Shown here piece after piece: positions 7,857 to 16,418 of a DNA stretch of 64,000 bases. This stretch comes from Ostreococcus lucimarinus CCE9901 (lineage: Eukaryota > Chlorophyta > Mamiellophyceae > Mamiellales > Bathycoccaceae): positions 124,001 through 188,000 of the forward strand of contig NC_009360.1 of assembly GCF_000092065.1 (NCBI RefSeq), given 5' to 3'. The first letter of the stretch is position 1, and each line of letters begins with the position of its first letter. The position numbers and the translations under genes were made by a program. Under the pieces are notes generated by a model. It saw only the letters and a list, made by a program, of their open reading frames with translations. It was not told the DNA's origin and searched no databases.

Positions 7857-10421
7857 CTAGTCGGTGCCTTCGTACTCACGCATGCGCGCGAGGCGCTCAT
7901 CTTCTTCCGCCATGGCTTCGGCTTCGGCGCACATGCGCTCGATCTCTTCCGCAGTCAAACGGCCGCGGTCGTGTTGCAAGGACACGTTGGCCTCGACGCC
8001 GGTGACGCGATCCTTGGCGGTGACGGTCAACAAACCGTTGGTGTTGACCTCGAAAGTGACATCAATCTTCGGTTCGCCCGCGGAAGCGCGCTCGATGCCA
8101 GAAATTTGGAACTCGCCGAGCAAGTGGTTGCCGTCGGTGTTGGAGCGTTCGCCTTCGAAAATGCGCACATCAATCTCGTCTTGGTTATCATAGACGGTGG
8201 TGAACTCGCTCTTCTTTTTGCACGGAATCGCAGTGTTGCGTTGCACAACCTTGGCGAATTGGCGACCTTCGCACTCGACACCGAGGGAAAGCGGAACGAC
8301 ATCCATGAGGAGAACGCGAGAAGTCTGCTTGTCGCGGACGCCCGCGAGAATCGCACCTTGCACGGCCGCACCGTACGCCACCGCCTCATCGGGGTGGACA
8401 GACTTGTTGAGGGTCTTGCCATCGAAGTATTCGGTGAGGATACCTTGCACGCGCGGGACACGGGTGGAACCACCGACGAGGACGATTTCGTCGACTTCTT
8501 CCTTCTTTTTGCCGGCGTCGCTGAGCACGCGCTTGACAGAGTCGAGGCAGCGTTGGAACGTCGGTTCGCAAACCTTCTCGAATTGTTCACGGGTAATCTT
8601 CATGTTGATTTCGATTTCACCGATGAAGCATTCGATGTTGGCGTGGTTGGCCACGGACAACTCGCGCTTGGCCTTTTCGCACGCCGTGCGCAACTTGCGA
8701 AGAGCCTTTTCATCGCCGGTGAAGATGTCGGCGCCGCGCTCCTTTTCAATCTCCTTTTGCGCGAAAGCCGCGAGGGACGTGTCGAAATCTTCACCACCCA
8801 AGTGCGTGTCACCGGCGGTGGAGAGCACTTCGAAGACGCCGTCTTGCAAGTTCAACAAGGACACATCGAAGGTACCACCACCGAGATCGAAGACCAAGAT
8901 GCATTGGTTCTTGATGACTTCGCCGTTTTCGCCTTCGCGGCGATCGAGGCCGTACGCGAGCGCCGCCGCGGTCGGCTCGTTGATGATACGCAAGACGTCG
9001 AGACCCGCGATGGCACCGGCATCCTTGGTTTGGCGACGCTGGGCATCGTTGAAATACGCCGGCACGGTGACGACAGCCTTGGTGATCGGGACACCGAGCT
9101 GCGCCTCGGCAGTCGCCTTCATCTTTTGCAAAACCATGGCGGAAATTTGCTCCGGGGCAAAGTCCTTCTTTTCGCCGTTCACGTCAACGGAGACGATCGG
9201 CTTGCCGCCTTCGCCTTCTTTGACATCGAACGGCATTAATTCGAGCTCGTGAGCGCACTCGCTGTATTGACGACCGATGATACGCTTGATGTTGAACAGC
9301 GTGTTCTTCGGGTTGATGGCGGCTTGGCGCTTGGCGGCGTCGCCGACGAGGCGGCCTTGCTCGGTGAACGCAACCCAAGACGGGGTGGTACGGTCGCCTT
9401 CGGCGTTCGTCAGCACGTGCGCTTCACCGTTTCTCCACACGGACACGCAAGAGTACGTCGTACCGAGATCGATACCGATGACGTGCTCGTCGAGCGTGAC
9501 GTTATCCATTTGCGCGCTCAACTTGGCCGCTTCAATCTTAGCCTTTTGCGCCAACTTGGCTTCACCCAAACCTTCAATCAAGTTGTTGTTCTTCGGGTCC
9601 ACGGTCAAACCGCGCTCGTACGCATTCATGGCGTCGTGCAAGAAACCAGCCTTGAAGAGCGCGAAACCGAGACGAGAGTACCCCTTGGCGAAATCCGGGC
9701 GCAACTCGATGCATCGGCGCGCATCCGCGCACGCCTTGGAGTGTTGGTCCAAGTTGGCGTAGCACGCGGAGCGGTTAGAGTAGAAAATGTGATCGTACGG
9801 ATCGCACTCAATCGCCTTGGTGAACTCAGCCGTGGCGGCGTAGTATCGACCGGCGGAGAACGCGTTGTTCCCAGCCGCCTTAAACTTCGCCGCTTGCTGC
9901 TTCATCGCCGGCGTGACCTGCGCGCGCGTCGTCGTCGTCCGCCTCGTCAGTCTCCCACATCGCGCGTCTCTCTCCGTCGACCGTCTCCACCGCCTCTCGC
10001 GTCCCGTCTCTCACCCCCCTCTCGCGTCCCATCGCGCGTCGCCCCACCTCGCGTCGCGCTCGCGCCTCCCTCGCGCGTCGTCCCTCGCGCGTCTTCGCCC
10101 CGCGCCCGAAGGGCCGCGCCCGGCCCTATCCGAAATCCCCATCGTCGCCCCTCCCGCGCGTCCGCCGCGCCTTCGGTCTCCCGCGCGTCCCGATCGCGTC
10201 GCGCGTCCTTTGCGCGCGTTTCACCGCGCCGTCGATCGTCCCGCGCGCCCCATCGCGCGCGCCGTCGTCCGATCGGTCGCGCGCCGCCATCCATCCATCC
10301 GTCCGCGCGCGTCGCGTCGCGGTCGCGATCGCGTTCCGCGACGCACCTGAATCAGATCGTCCTCGTCGTGCGCGACGACGGGCGCGGCGGCGGTCTTGCC
10401 TCCCTTCTTGCTGGGCGCCAT
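7857..10421 (-). CDS. TPR-Hsp70 fusion chaperone, two exons
   Basis: Exon 1 (10347-10421) encodes 25 residues ending DDLIQ; exon 2 is 7857-9917; total 711 residues. Residues of about 33-150 form three TPRs closest to Hop/STI1 TPR1. All five carboxylate-clamp positions are present: K38, N42, N73, K103 and R107 (contexts KAAGN, YSNRS, KGYSR). Hsp70 starts near residue 170 with GIDLGTTYSCV. It carries signatures FDLGGGTFDVS and IVLVGGSTRVPRVQ, the linker LLMDVVPLSLG and a substrate-binding beta domain. It stops soon after the first lid helix (ends REYEGTD), so the lid bundle and EEVD tail are absent. Family knowledge: clamp TPRs bind EEVD tails of Hsp90 and Hsp70, and NBDs hydrolyse ATP. Inference: a cytosolic co-chaperone-like Hsp70 that docks directly on Hsp90 or on another Hsp70. 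The domain calls are firm; the role is not. Confidence 0.92.
9918..10346 (-). other. Intron of the TPR-Hsp70 gene (429 nt)
   Basis: Donor CAG|GTGCGT at 10346, acceptor GCGCAG|GTC ending at 9918, ACTGAC at 9946-9951 (28 nt before the acceptor). Phase 0, joining DDLIQ to VTPAMKQQ. It is the longest intron in the window and very C-rich on the plus strand. Confidence 0.8.
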
Positions 10422-10678
10422 CGTGTGCGGTGCGCGCGGCGAAGCGCGTCGGTGTGCGGCGCGCGCGCGCGGCGGCGGCGCGACGGGAAACCCCGCGCGC
10501 GCGCGGGGCGTCGCGCGATGCGACCGTTTTCGTGTGGGTAAACAGTCTAAAATCGGACATTCGGAGCGATCGCGCGATCGATCGCGCGCTCGGACGCGCG
10601 AAAGGCGCGTCGAGGGTCGATCGCGACGCGCGAACGGCGCGTCGCGGGTCGATCGCGACGACGGACGCGCGATCGACA
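10422..10678. promoter_or_regulatory. Divergent intergenic region of TPR-Hsp70 and the histidine phosphatase
   Basis: 257 bp between two outward-facing starts. It holds GATCGATC-rich palindromic sequence around 10567-10587 and a tandem 32-bp duplication (see the repeat entry). I did not find a convincing heat-shock element (alternating nGAAn units). Confidence 0.4.
10594..10657. repeat. Two tandem copies of a 32-bp unit
   Basis: Copy 1 starts at 10594 and copy 2 at 10626. They differ only at two sites (A versus C), and the identity runs a few bases past the second copy. The length is not a multiple of three. The repeat lies just upstream of the chosen phosphatase start, which fits non-coding leader DNA. 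Confidence 0.8.
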
Positions 10679-11533
10679 ATGATGGGGCGCACACGGCGAC
10701 GCATGCGCGCCGCGCCGCGCACGTTCGACGTGCGGCGGGACGATGCGACGTCGACGTCGACGTCGACGAAACGCGTGACGTTCGTGCGACACGCCGAGGG
10801 GTTTCACAACCTGAAGGCGGCGCTGACGTTCGACACGACGTACAACTCGAGCCTGAACTTTGACGCGCGATTGACGCCGCGAGGCGAGGCGCAGTGCCGC
10901 GCGCTGGCGGAGACGCGAGGGGTGTGCGAGGATTGCGATCTGGTGGTGACGAGCTCGATGACGCGGTGCGTGCAGACGTCGCTGCTGTCGTTTCCGACGC
11001 TGACGCGCGCGGCGAGGGACGCGGTGCCGTTCGTGGCGAACGAGGACTTGAGGGAGACGGCGAACTATTGGTGCGATCGACGGCGGACGACGGAGGAGCT
11101 GGAGCGAGAGTTCGGCGATCGGGTGGATTTTTCGGCGTGCCCGATGAGGGATGAGTTGTGGGAGCGGTACGAACGAATTGCGGGGCCGCCGGACGCGTGG
11201 ACGAAGCATCGAGAGTCGTGCGACTTGTATTACGTCGCCAATCGGTGTCGAGCGTTTTTCGAGTGGCTCGAACGCAGACCGGAGCGGAGAATCGTGGTGA
11301 GCACGCACTCGGCGCTGCTGCGTTGCATGTTTTCGTACGGTCATCCCGGCGGCGTGCGCGCGGCGCCGGAACAGATTTTCGATTCCGGCGGCGTCTTTGG
11401 GGGGGACACGTCCAAGGGCGTTCCCGTGGTGAGCTACGGCGACGACGTCGACTTCGCGGCGCGCATGCGCGAAGACTTCGATAACTGCGAGTATCGCACG
11501 TGCTTCGTCGATTTCGCTCCGCGTGCGGTGTAG
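10679..11533 (+). CDS. Histidine phosphatase superfamily (phosphoglycerate-mutase-like) protein
   Basis: 284 residues from the ATG at 10679. The frame is open upstream to 10430, but that would place the start next to the Hsp70 start and run through the tandem repeat. The motif FVRHAEGFHNLK (about residues 31-42) carries the catalytic RHxxG-type histidine. SSMTRCVQTSLL matches the R..QT motif, and IVVSTHSALLRCM supplies the second histidine. The length and ETANYWCDRRRTTEELE context fit the plant-type PGM-like phosphatases rather than glycolytic dPGM. The substrate is unknown. The stop is 108 bp from the convergent GTP cyclohydrolase stop. Confidence 0.85.
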   Translation: MMGRTRRRMRAAPRTFDVRRDDATSTSTSTKRVTFVRHAEGFHNLKAALTFDTTYNSSLNFDARLTPRGEAQCRALAETRGVCEDCDLVVTSSMTRCVQTSLLSFPTLTRAARDAVPFVANEDLRETANYWCDRRRTTEELEREFGDRVDFSACPMRDELWERYERIAGPPDAWTKHRESCDLYYVANRCRAFFEWLERRPERRIVVSTHSALLRCMFSYGHPGGVRAAPEQIFDSGGVFGGDTSKGVPVVSYGDDVDFAARMREDFDNCEYRTCFVDFAPRAV

Positions 11534-11641
11534 ACCAAAAGCCTCTTCTGCTGACGCCAAGATTGAGAATATTTACTAGGGGGACGGTAAGAGGGCTCGC
11601 CGCGCGTTGTATTTGTATTAAAATCAATTCGTATTTCGCTA

Positions 11642-12586
11642 CTAATCAAACTTTTTCGGGTTGAGGTTGACGAACGGCTCGCATGTTTCGTCCGTCGAGG
11701 CGTCGCCGAAATCGCCTTCCATTTCGTCTAAAGAATCGTACGTGTTCCCCTTGGCGTCCCAATACGCCCAACTCTGATCGAGCACGTGCGACATCCGACG
11801 CTCCTTCGCCGCCAAGTATCCTTCGTTGAATAAATTCGCCTTGACCACGCACGCGATGCGACCGGTTATTTTTATCCCCCCACACTCTAATTCTCTGATC
11901 TTTCTCGGATTGTTTGTCATCAGTTGCACGCTGCGCACGTCCAGCTCTCGCAACATGTTCTCCACCGCCGTGTACTCGCGCGTGTCGTCCGGCAACCCGA
12001 GCCTTCGGTTGGCGTCCACGGTGTCCACCCCCTCCTCTTGCACCGCGTACGCCGCGATCTTATTCGCCAATCCGATCCCACGTCCCTCTTGCTGCAAGTA
12101 ACACACGATCCCGGGTCCGTTTTCTTTAATGTAATCCATCGCCATCTCCAGCTGTTGCTTGCAGTCGCACTTCATCGACCCTAACACCTCCGACGTGAAG
12201 CACGCGTCGTGCACGCGCACCGGCACGTTCTCGCGTCCCTCCACGTCGCCGTATATCACGCACACCGGTTCGGTGACGTCTCCCGTCGTCGGATTCGCGT
12301 GTCGATACGCCCTGACCCTGTAGAACCCCTTGTCCGTCGGCAGCTTGGTCTCCGCGACGAAGCGCGTGAGCCCGAGCGTCGCGTCCTCCGACATCTCGCG
12401 CATCTTCGCGCGCGATTCCGTCTCTTCCGGCGTCGATCGCGCGCGCGTGCGCTCGCGCGCGCCGCGACTCGTCGACGACGCGGACGCCGTGGATGACGAC
12501 GACGACGCGCGCGCGCGCCGCGCGGACGCGCTCGACCGCGCGGACGCGCTCAAGGACGGCCGAAGCACGCTCGACGACGCGCGCAT
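11642..12586 (-). CDS. ribA: GTP cyclohydrolase II, plastid-targeted, stand-alone
   Basis: 314 residues from the ATG at 12586. The longer frame to 12751 would run up to the tRNA gene. The first ~60 residues form a Ser/Ala/Arg transit peptide. The enzyme opens GTP to the pyrimidine precursor of riboflavin in the plastid. Zinc ligands C129, C140 and C142 have the same spacing (11 and 2) as E. coli RibA. YLQQEGRGIGL, DTVDANRRLGLPDD and LMTNNPRKI are the conserved active-site blocks. Plant RIBA proteins usually carry an N-terminal DHBP synthase domain; none is present here, so that step must be encoded elsewhere. Convergent with the phosphatase gene. Confidence 0.93.
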   Translation of the reverse strand: MRASSSVLRPSLSASARSSASARRARASSSSSTASASSTSRGARERTRARSTPEETESRAKMREMSEDATLGLTRFVAETKLPTDKGFYRVRAYRHANPTTGDVTEPVCVIYGDVEGRENVPVRVHDACFTSEVLGSMKCDCKQQLEMAMDYIKENGPGIVCYLQQEGRGIGLANKIAAYAVQEEGVDTVDANRRLGLPDDTREYTAVENMLRELDVRSVQLMTNNPRKIRELECGGIKITGRIACVVKANLFNEGYLAAKERRMSHVLDQSWAYWDAKGNTYDSLDEMEGDFGDASTDETCEPFVNLNPKKFD

Positions 12587-12748
12587 GCTCGACGACCTCG
12601 GGCGACGACGACGACGGCGCGCGGGTCGACGCGCGTCGGTGTCGCGTCGCGCCGACGACGCCGCGCGGTCTATCCGAGCGAAGAAATTAGACAATCGGGT
12701 GTGTGATACAGTGAGATGAAATAAATGAAACGTCGTGTGCGTGATGGG

Positions 12749-12757
12749 CAAAAAATT
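12749..12757 (-). terminator. Pol III T-run terminator of tRNA-Thr
   Basis: Immediately 3' of the tRNA on the minus strand the sequence is AATTTTTTG. A run of at least four T is the standard Pol III stop signal. Confidence 0.75.
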
Positions 12758-12828
12758 GCTGATTTAGGGGGTCGAACCCTAGATCTTCTGCTTACAAGGC
12801 AGACGCCTTACCACTTGGCCAAACCAGC
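12758..12828 (-). tRNA. tRNA-Thr (anticodon TGT)
   Basis: A 71-nt cloverleaf on the minus strand. The acceptor arms GCTGGTT and AATCAGC pair with one G-T. D-stem GCC/GGC, anticodon stem TCTGC/GCAGA with loop CTTGTAA (anticodon TGT), T-arm GGTTCGACC. Internal box A is TGGCCAAGTGG and box B is GGTTCGACC. No intron and no encoded CCA. A run of T on the minus strand directly downstream (12749-12757) is a Pol III terminator. Confidence 0.95.
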
Positions 12829-12941
12829 GATGCGCGTACATTAGCACAGATTACGCTATCAAACGACGATAAATAATTGATTGAAACACGCGCGCGCGTT
12901 CGTTACGAATTGTTACGGGTGCGTCACTCCGCGCCGTCGCG

Positions 12942-14861
12942 ATGTCGCGCCCGTTCGAGCGCTTCGACGTCCCGGGCGCGCGCGACGGCGCCGTTTCGAA
13001 CGAGCGCGGCGTGCGCGCGACGCGAACGATCCCCGCCGGCGCGCGCATAATGACCACGGAGCCTTACGCCGCGGCGCTGCGCGCGGAGAAGCGCGAGAGC
13101 CACTGCGCGTGGTCGTTTCAACCGCTGCGCCTCGGCGCGCGCGCGCGCGTCGCGCGCGCGGCGTGCGGCGCGGCGTTCCGAGACGAAGAGAGCCTGAAAC
13201 TCGCGAACACCGTCGAGGCGTTCGAACGCGCGAGCGCGTGGGTGCGAAAGTCGAGTCGAGGAACGCCGGAGACGTCGGCGCGGTGCGCGCTGCAGTGCCT
13301 GGCGCGACGCGCGGGCGAGCGGGACGGGACGTGCGAACGCGCGCGGTACGAACTGTTGGGAGAAGACGCGCGGGGATTCGATGGGGTGTGGGCGCTGAGG
13401 GAATCGAGGGGACGCGATGGGAAGAGCGCGCGGGAATTGGAGAAGGCGATGGAAATCGCGAGCGCGGCGACGGTGGTGGCGGCGCTCGCGGGCGAGGCGA
13501 TGGTGAAGGGGGCGACGCCGGAGGAGATAGAGACGAAAATGCTCAACCTGAAGGTCGAGTCGGGGGTCGACACGCAGTTTGTGATCTCGTTGTTGTCGCG
13601 ATTTGAAATTAATGGGTTCACCATCGCGGACGACGACATGCAACGCGTCGGTTTCGGGATTTATCCCGAGGCGTCTCTGTTTAATCACTCGAGCACGCCC
13701 AACGCGCAGGTGATGTTCAAGGGTAAGACGCTCGTGGTGAAGACGTTGAGGGAAATCGCGGTCGGCGAGGAAATCACGATCTCGTACGGCGAGCAGTACA
13801 TGCCGCGAGAATGGACGAGACGCCGGATGCTCTCGTCGTACGGTTTCGACGCATATGCGGCGTACCCCAAGTATGAAGTCGCGGAAGCGGCGCGGCGACG
13901 AGTCTTGGACGCCGCGACGCGAACGCGGCTTCCCATGCGATTGGGCGAACTAGTCGATTTAGGCGAGGACGTGTGCTGGTATGCGGGCGAACTTCTTCCC
14001 GACGAAGATCTCGCGCGCGACCGGTTTTGGCACCAACTCGACGTCGACGCGTACGGGGACGAGTTTGCAAACTCTGGAATCATGCTCATCAAAGACGAAT
14101 CACGCGCACGCAAAACGAGCGATGATGACGACGACGATCACGACGACGGTTGGAACGAAAACAATGAGATCATGATTTGGGGCAAATTCCCAGAACATTG
14201 CGACCGCGAGCTCACCGCCATTAATTTTGCCAACGCCGCGCGCTCGCTCGAACTTCTCGGCGCGGATGGCGAAGACGACGACGAGGACGACGATCGCGAT
14301 CCCGTGATCGCATTGCAGGGCTATGAGAAAGTGGCGCGCGCGTTGTTATCAGGAGACGATAAAGCAGCCGCAGTGGGAAGAAATCACGAGATATTAAAGC
14401 ACGTCAATCTAAAACGGACGTTGAAGTTGACGGAACTCACGGCGCGCGTGATGCGAGATTTTGATGAACGCAAATCTGCGTGTTTCGTTGCCGTGGTGGA
14501 AAGTTCCGTGGGGGCATTTCGCGCGTGTCAAGCCACTGAAACGGTGTACAAAATGAGCGCCGGATTCAGCCCGTTCGATTCCGTGTACGTCCATCTTAAA
14601 TTTCAAATGCTCAAGCTCGGCGTCTTGGCGTTGGGGTACCTCGCGCACCTGTGCGATCAGAGCGGTGCGCGCGCTGACTATCGCAAGCTCGCTCGTGAGT
14701 TGTGCCGACACGCGATTCTTACCCATAACGAACTCAAAACTGTCATGAGTAAAGCGAGCTGCGACGGCATGGTGATGCACAACGAGTGGAGTCGAGATGC
14801 TCAATCACTTTTCGCCGACTTGAGCTTCATTCGTCAACGCATCCAACAGTGGGGGAAATAG
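12942..14861 (+). CDS. SMYD-like SET-domain lysine methyltransferase without a clear MYND finger
   Basis: 639 residues from the ATG at 12942. The SET C-half is clear at about residues 225-285: SLFNHSSTPNAQVMFKG is the NHSxxPN AdoMet-binding motif, and EIAVGEEITISYGEQY is the conserved Glu/Tyr motif. The N-half begins RGVRATRTIPAGARIMTTEP. SMYD proteins normally place a C..C..C..H MYND zinc finger between these halves. Here the segment has only scattered Cys/His and no recognisable finger. Acidic Asp runs occur near residues 393-399 and 444-451. The C-terminus is helical, like the SMYD TPR-like domain. The substrate (histone or other) is unknown. Confidence 0.85.
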   Translation: MSRPFERFDVPGARDGAVSNERGVRATRTIPAGARIMTTEPYAAALRAEKRESHCAWSFQPLRLGARARVARAACGAAFRDEESLKLANTVEAFERASAWVRKSSRGTPETSARCALQCLARRAGERDGTCERARYELLGEDARGFDGVWALRESRGRDGKSARELEKAMEIASAATVVAALAGEAMVKGATPEEIETKMLNLKVESGVDTQFVISLLSRFEINGFTIADDDMQRVGFGIYPEASLFNHSSTPNAQVMFKGKTLVVKTLREIAVGEEITISYGEQYMPREWTRRRMLSSYGFDAYAAYPKYEVAEAARRRVLDAATRTRLPMRLGELVDLGEDVCWYAGELLPDEDLARDRFWHQLDVDAYGDEFANSGIMLIKDESRARKTSDDDDDDHDDGWNENNEIMIWGKFPEHCDRELTAINFANAARSLELLGADGEDDDEDDDRDPVIALQGYEKVARALLSGDDKAAAVGRNHEILKHVNLKRTLKLTELTARVMRDFDERKSACFVAVVESSVGAFRACQATETVYKMSAGFSPFDSVYVHLKFQMLKLGVLALGYLAHLCDQSGARADYRKLARELCRHAILTHNELKTVMSKASCDGMVMHNEWSRDAQSLFADLSFIRQRIQQWGK

Positions 14862-14938
14862 AGGAATAGGGATCGTTGATAGCTGCGCAATTTCGTATTG
14901 TTACAAGTAGTACCAGTAGTCAGTCTAGAAATGGTACG

Positions 14939-16402
14939 TCACGATTCGTCGACGCTCATCGCGAAACGCGGCGCCACGCCGGTTTGGACGTAGTCAACCT
15001 TCCAACCTGATCGAATCATCGACGCTTCGAAGTCGGCGACGCGCTCGTCAGCGTATGCGTACGCACGGGATCTCGATTTTGTCTCGTCCACGCGAAGCTT
15101 TTGACACGCTAACGCGGCGGCGAGCATATCGCGTGACGTCGCGTGCTCGAGCAGGAGCACCGAGGCGACGTCGTCGCGTTTGGGATCCCATCCCAACACG
15201 TACGATCGACCTTTCGCGAGGCGTACGGCGTCGGTGAACGCGTTCCAATCCTCGCCGATTTCGCTCGGTGATGCTCCGTACGAGGGCGTCGTCGCCGTGC
15301 GACGCGGTTTGTACACGCCCTCCATGTCGGCGACGACGACGCAGTCGGGAAGTTCCTCGTCCTCGTTCGCCACGAACGCCTCCGCGAGCTTCAACAATCG
15401 AAACCGATTGAGCGTATCAAACTTCAGCGATTTGGCCGCTTGCCAACACGCGAACACGTGAACGCCGATGACGCCACCATAGGCACCGAACGCCGCGACG
15501 AACGCGCCGAACTCGTCGCCATCCGCCGCGAGATCCGCCGCCGCCGCGCTCACGAGCTGAAACACCTGAATCCCCGCCGGAAGCGCTATGAGCGCCAACC
15601 ATCGCCCCTGTACCTCGAGTTTGGCACGAATGTCCCCTAAATTATTATTTCGCCCGAAATGTTGCATGAACGTCCCGTTCAACAGGCTCCCTCGTCCCGT
15701 CAACGCCGCCGCTCTGACAAACGTCGCCGACGCCGCCAACGGCAAAAACAACCCCGGTGCCGCCGGCGTCACCAACTCTATCGCTCGCGCCACGTCCTCG
15801 AGCGTATTCGACAACCCCCACCATCGTTTCGGGTCCTCGTCGTACCTCTGTCCCCCGAACGACCCCGCGATGAGCGTCGCGAACGATCCCACGCCGTCCT
15901 TCAGCACCCACTTCGCCGCCGCCGTCAGCGGCAGCGCCCCCGGCGTGTTTCCCATCCCCAGCGCCACCAGCAGCGACTGCGCGCTCATTATCTCCAGCAC
16001 GTCCCTAAACAGCAGCGACAACAGCTGCCAGCGCAACCATTCGACGTAATCCGCGCTCGTCGTCGCCGGGAATCCGCTCGGCAGAAAGATTCTTCGCAGC
16101 TCCGGCATCACGCTCGCCCGCTCCCGTCCCGTCGCCGCGTCGATCGGTCGCGCGCGTCGCATCGACCGCGACGCGTCCGCGCTCGCGATCCACCTCGCGC
16201 TCGCCTGCGCGCCGCGCATCTCGACCACGTCGAGGCGTCCCGGCGTCGCCGACGACGTCGTCGGCGCGTCATCGTCCGACGTCGCGTCGCGCGCGCGCCG
16301 CGCGCCGCCTCGGCGCGCCGGCGCGGCGCGCGAGAGGTCTCGGCGCGCGCGCGACGGCGCGCGCGCGACGTTCGCGCCTCGGCGCGGCGCCGACGCGCGC
16401 AT
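14939..16402 (-). CDS. RUS family (DUF647, root UV-B sensitive) plastid protein
   Basis: 487 residues. An Arg/Ala transit-like N-terminus comes first. The RUS domain runs from about residue 107 (FLPSGFPATTSADYVEWLRW) through VLKDGVGSFATLIAGSFGGQ, WWGLSNTLEDVARAIELVTP and FMQHFGRNNNLGDIRAKLE, all family hallmarks, with several hydrophobic helices. Plant RUS proteins act in UV-B and vitamin B6-linked signalling and development, but the molecular activity is unknown. Its start is only 16 bp from the divergent start at 16419, if both first ATGs are used. Confidence 0.9.
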   Translation of the reverse strand: MRASAPRRGANVARAPSRARRDLSRAAPARRGGARRARDATSDDDAPTTSSATPGRLDVVEMRGAQASARWIASADASRSMRRARPIDAATGRERASVMPELRRIFLPSGFPATTSADYVEWLRWQLLSLLFRDVLEIMSAQSLLVALGMGNTPGALPLTAAAKWVLKDGVGSFATLIAGSFGGQRYDEDPKRWWGLSNTLEDVARAIELVTPAAPGLFLPLAASATFVRAAALTGRGSLLNGTFMQHFGRNNNLGDIRAKLEVQGRWLALIALPAGIQVFQLVSAAAADLAADGDEFGAFVAAFGAYGGVIGVHVFACWQAAKSLKFDTLNRFRLLKLAEAFVANEDEELPDCVVVADMEGVYKPRRTATTPSYGASPSEIGEDWNAFTDAVRLAKGRSYVLGWDPKRDDVASVLLLEHATSRDMLAAALACQKLRVDETKSRSRAYAYADERVADFEASMIRSGWKVDYVQTGVAPRFAMSVDES

Positions 16403-16418
16403 GACGCGGCGTCGATGA

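Larger units (their letters stand above)
12587..12941. other. Intergenic, 355 bp, between GTP cyclohydrolase II and SET gene, containing tRNA-Thr
   Basis: Apart from the tRNA at 12758-12828, the stretch 12829-12900 is relatively A/T-rich and probably serves as promoter for the tRNA and the SET gene. 12587-12757 is the leader side of the cyclohydrolase gene and ends with the tRNA 3' flank. Confidence 0.5.

Noticed and set aside
7749-9239. Long plus-strand ORF (496 codons) opposite TPR-Hsp70
   Set aside because: Classic antisense ORF of Hsp70 genes, caused by codon bias. The Hsp70 frame has all family motifs, and this one has none I trust.
10221-11627. Minus-strand ORF of 468 codons over the phosphatase and Hsp70 exon 1
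   Set aside because: Only its last part contains the true exon 1 (MAPSKKGGK...). The rest is antisense to the phosphatase and low complexity.
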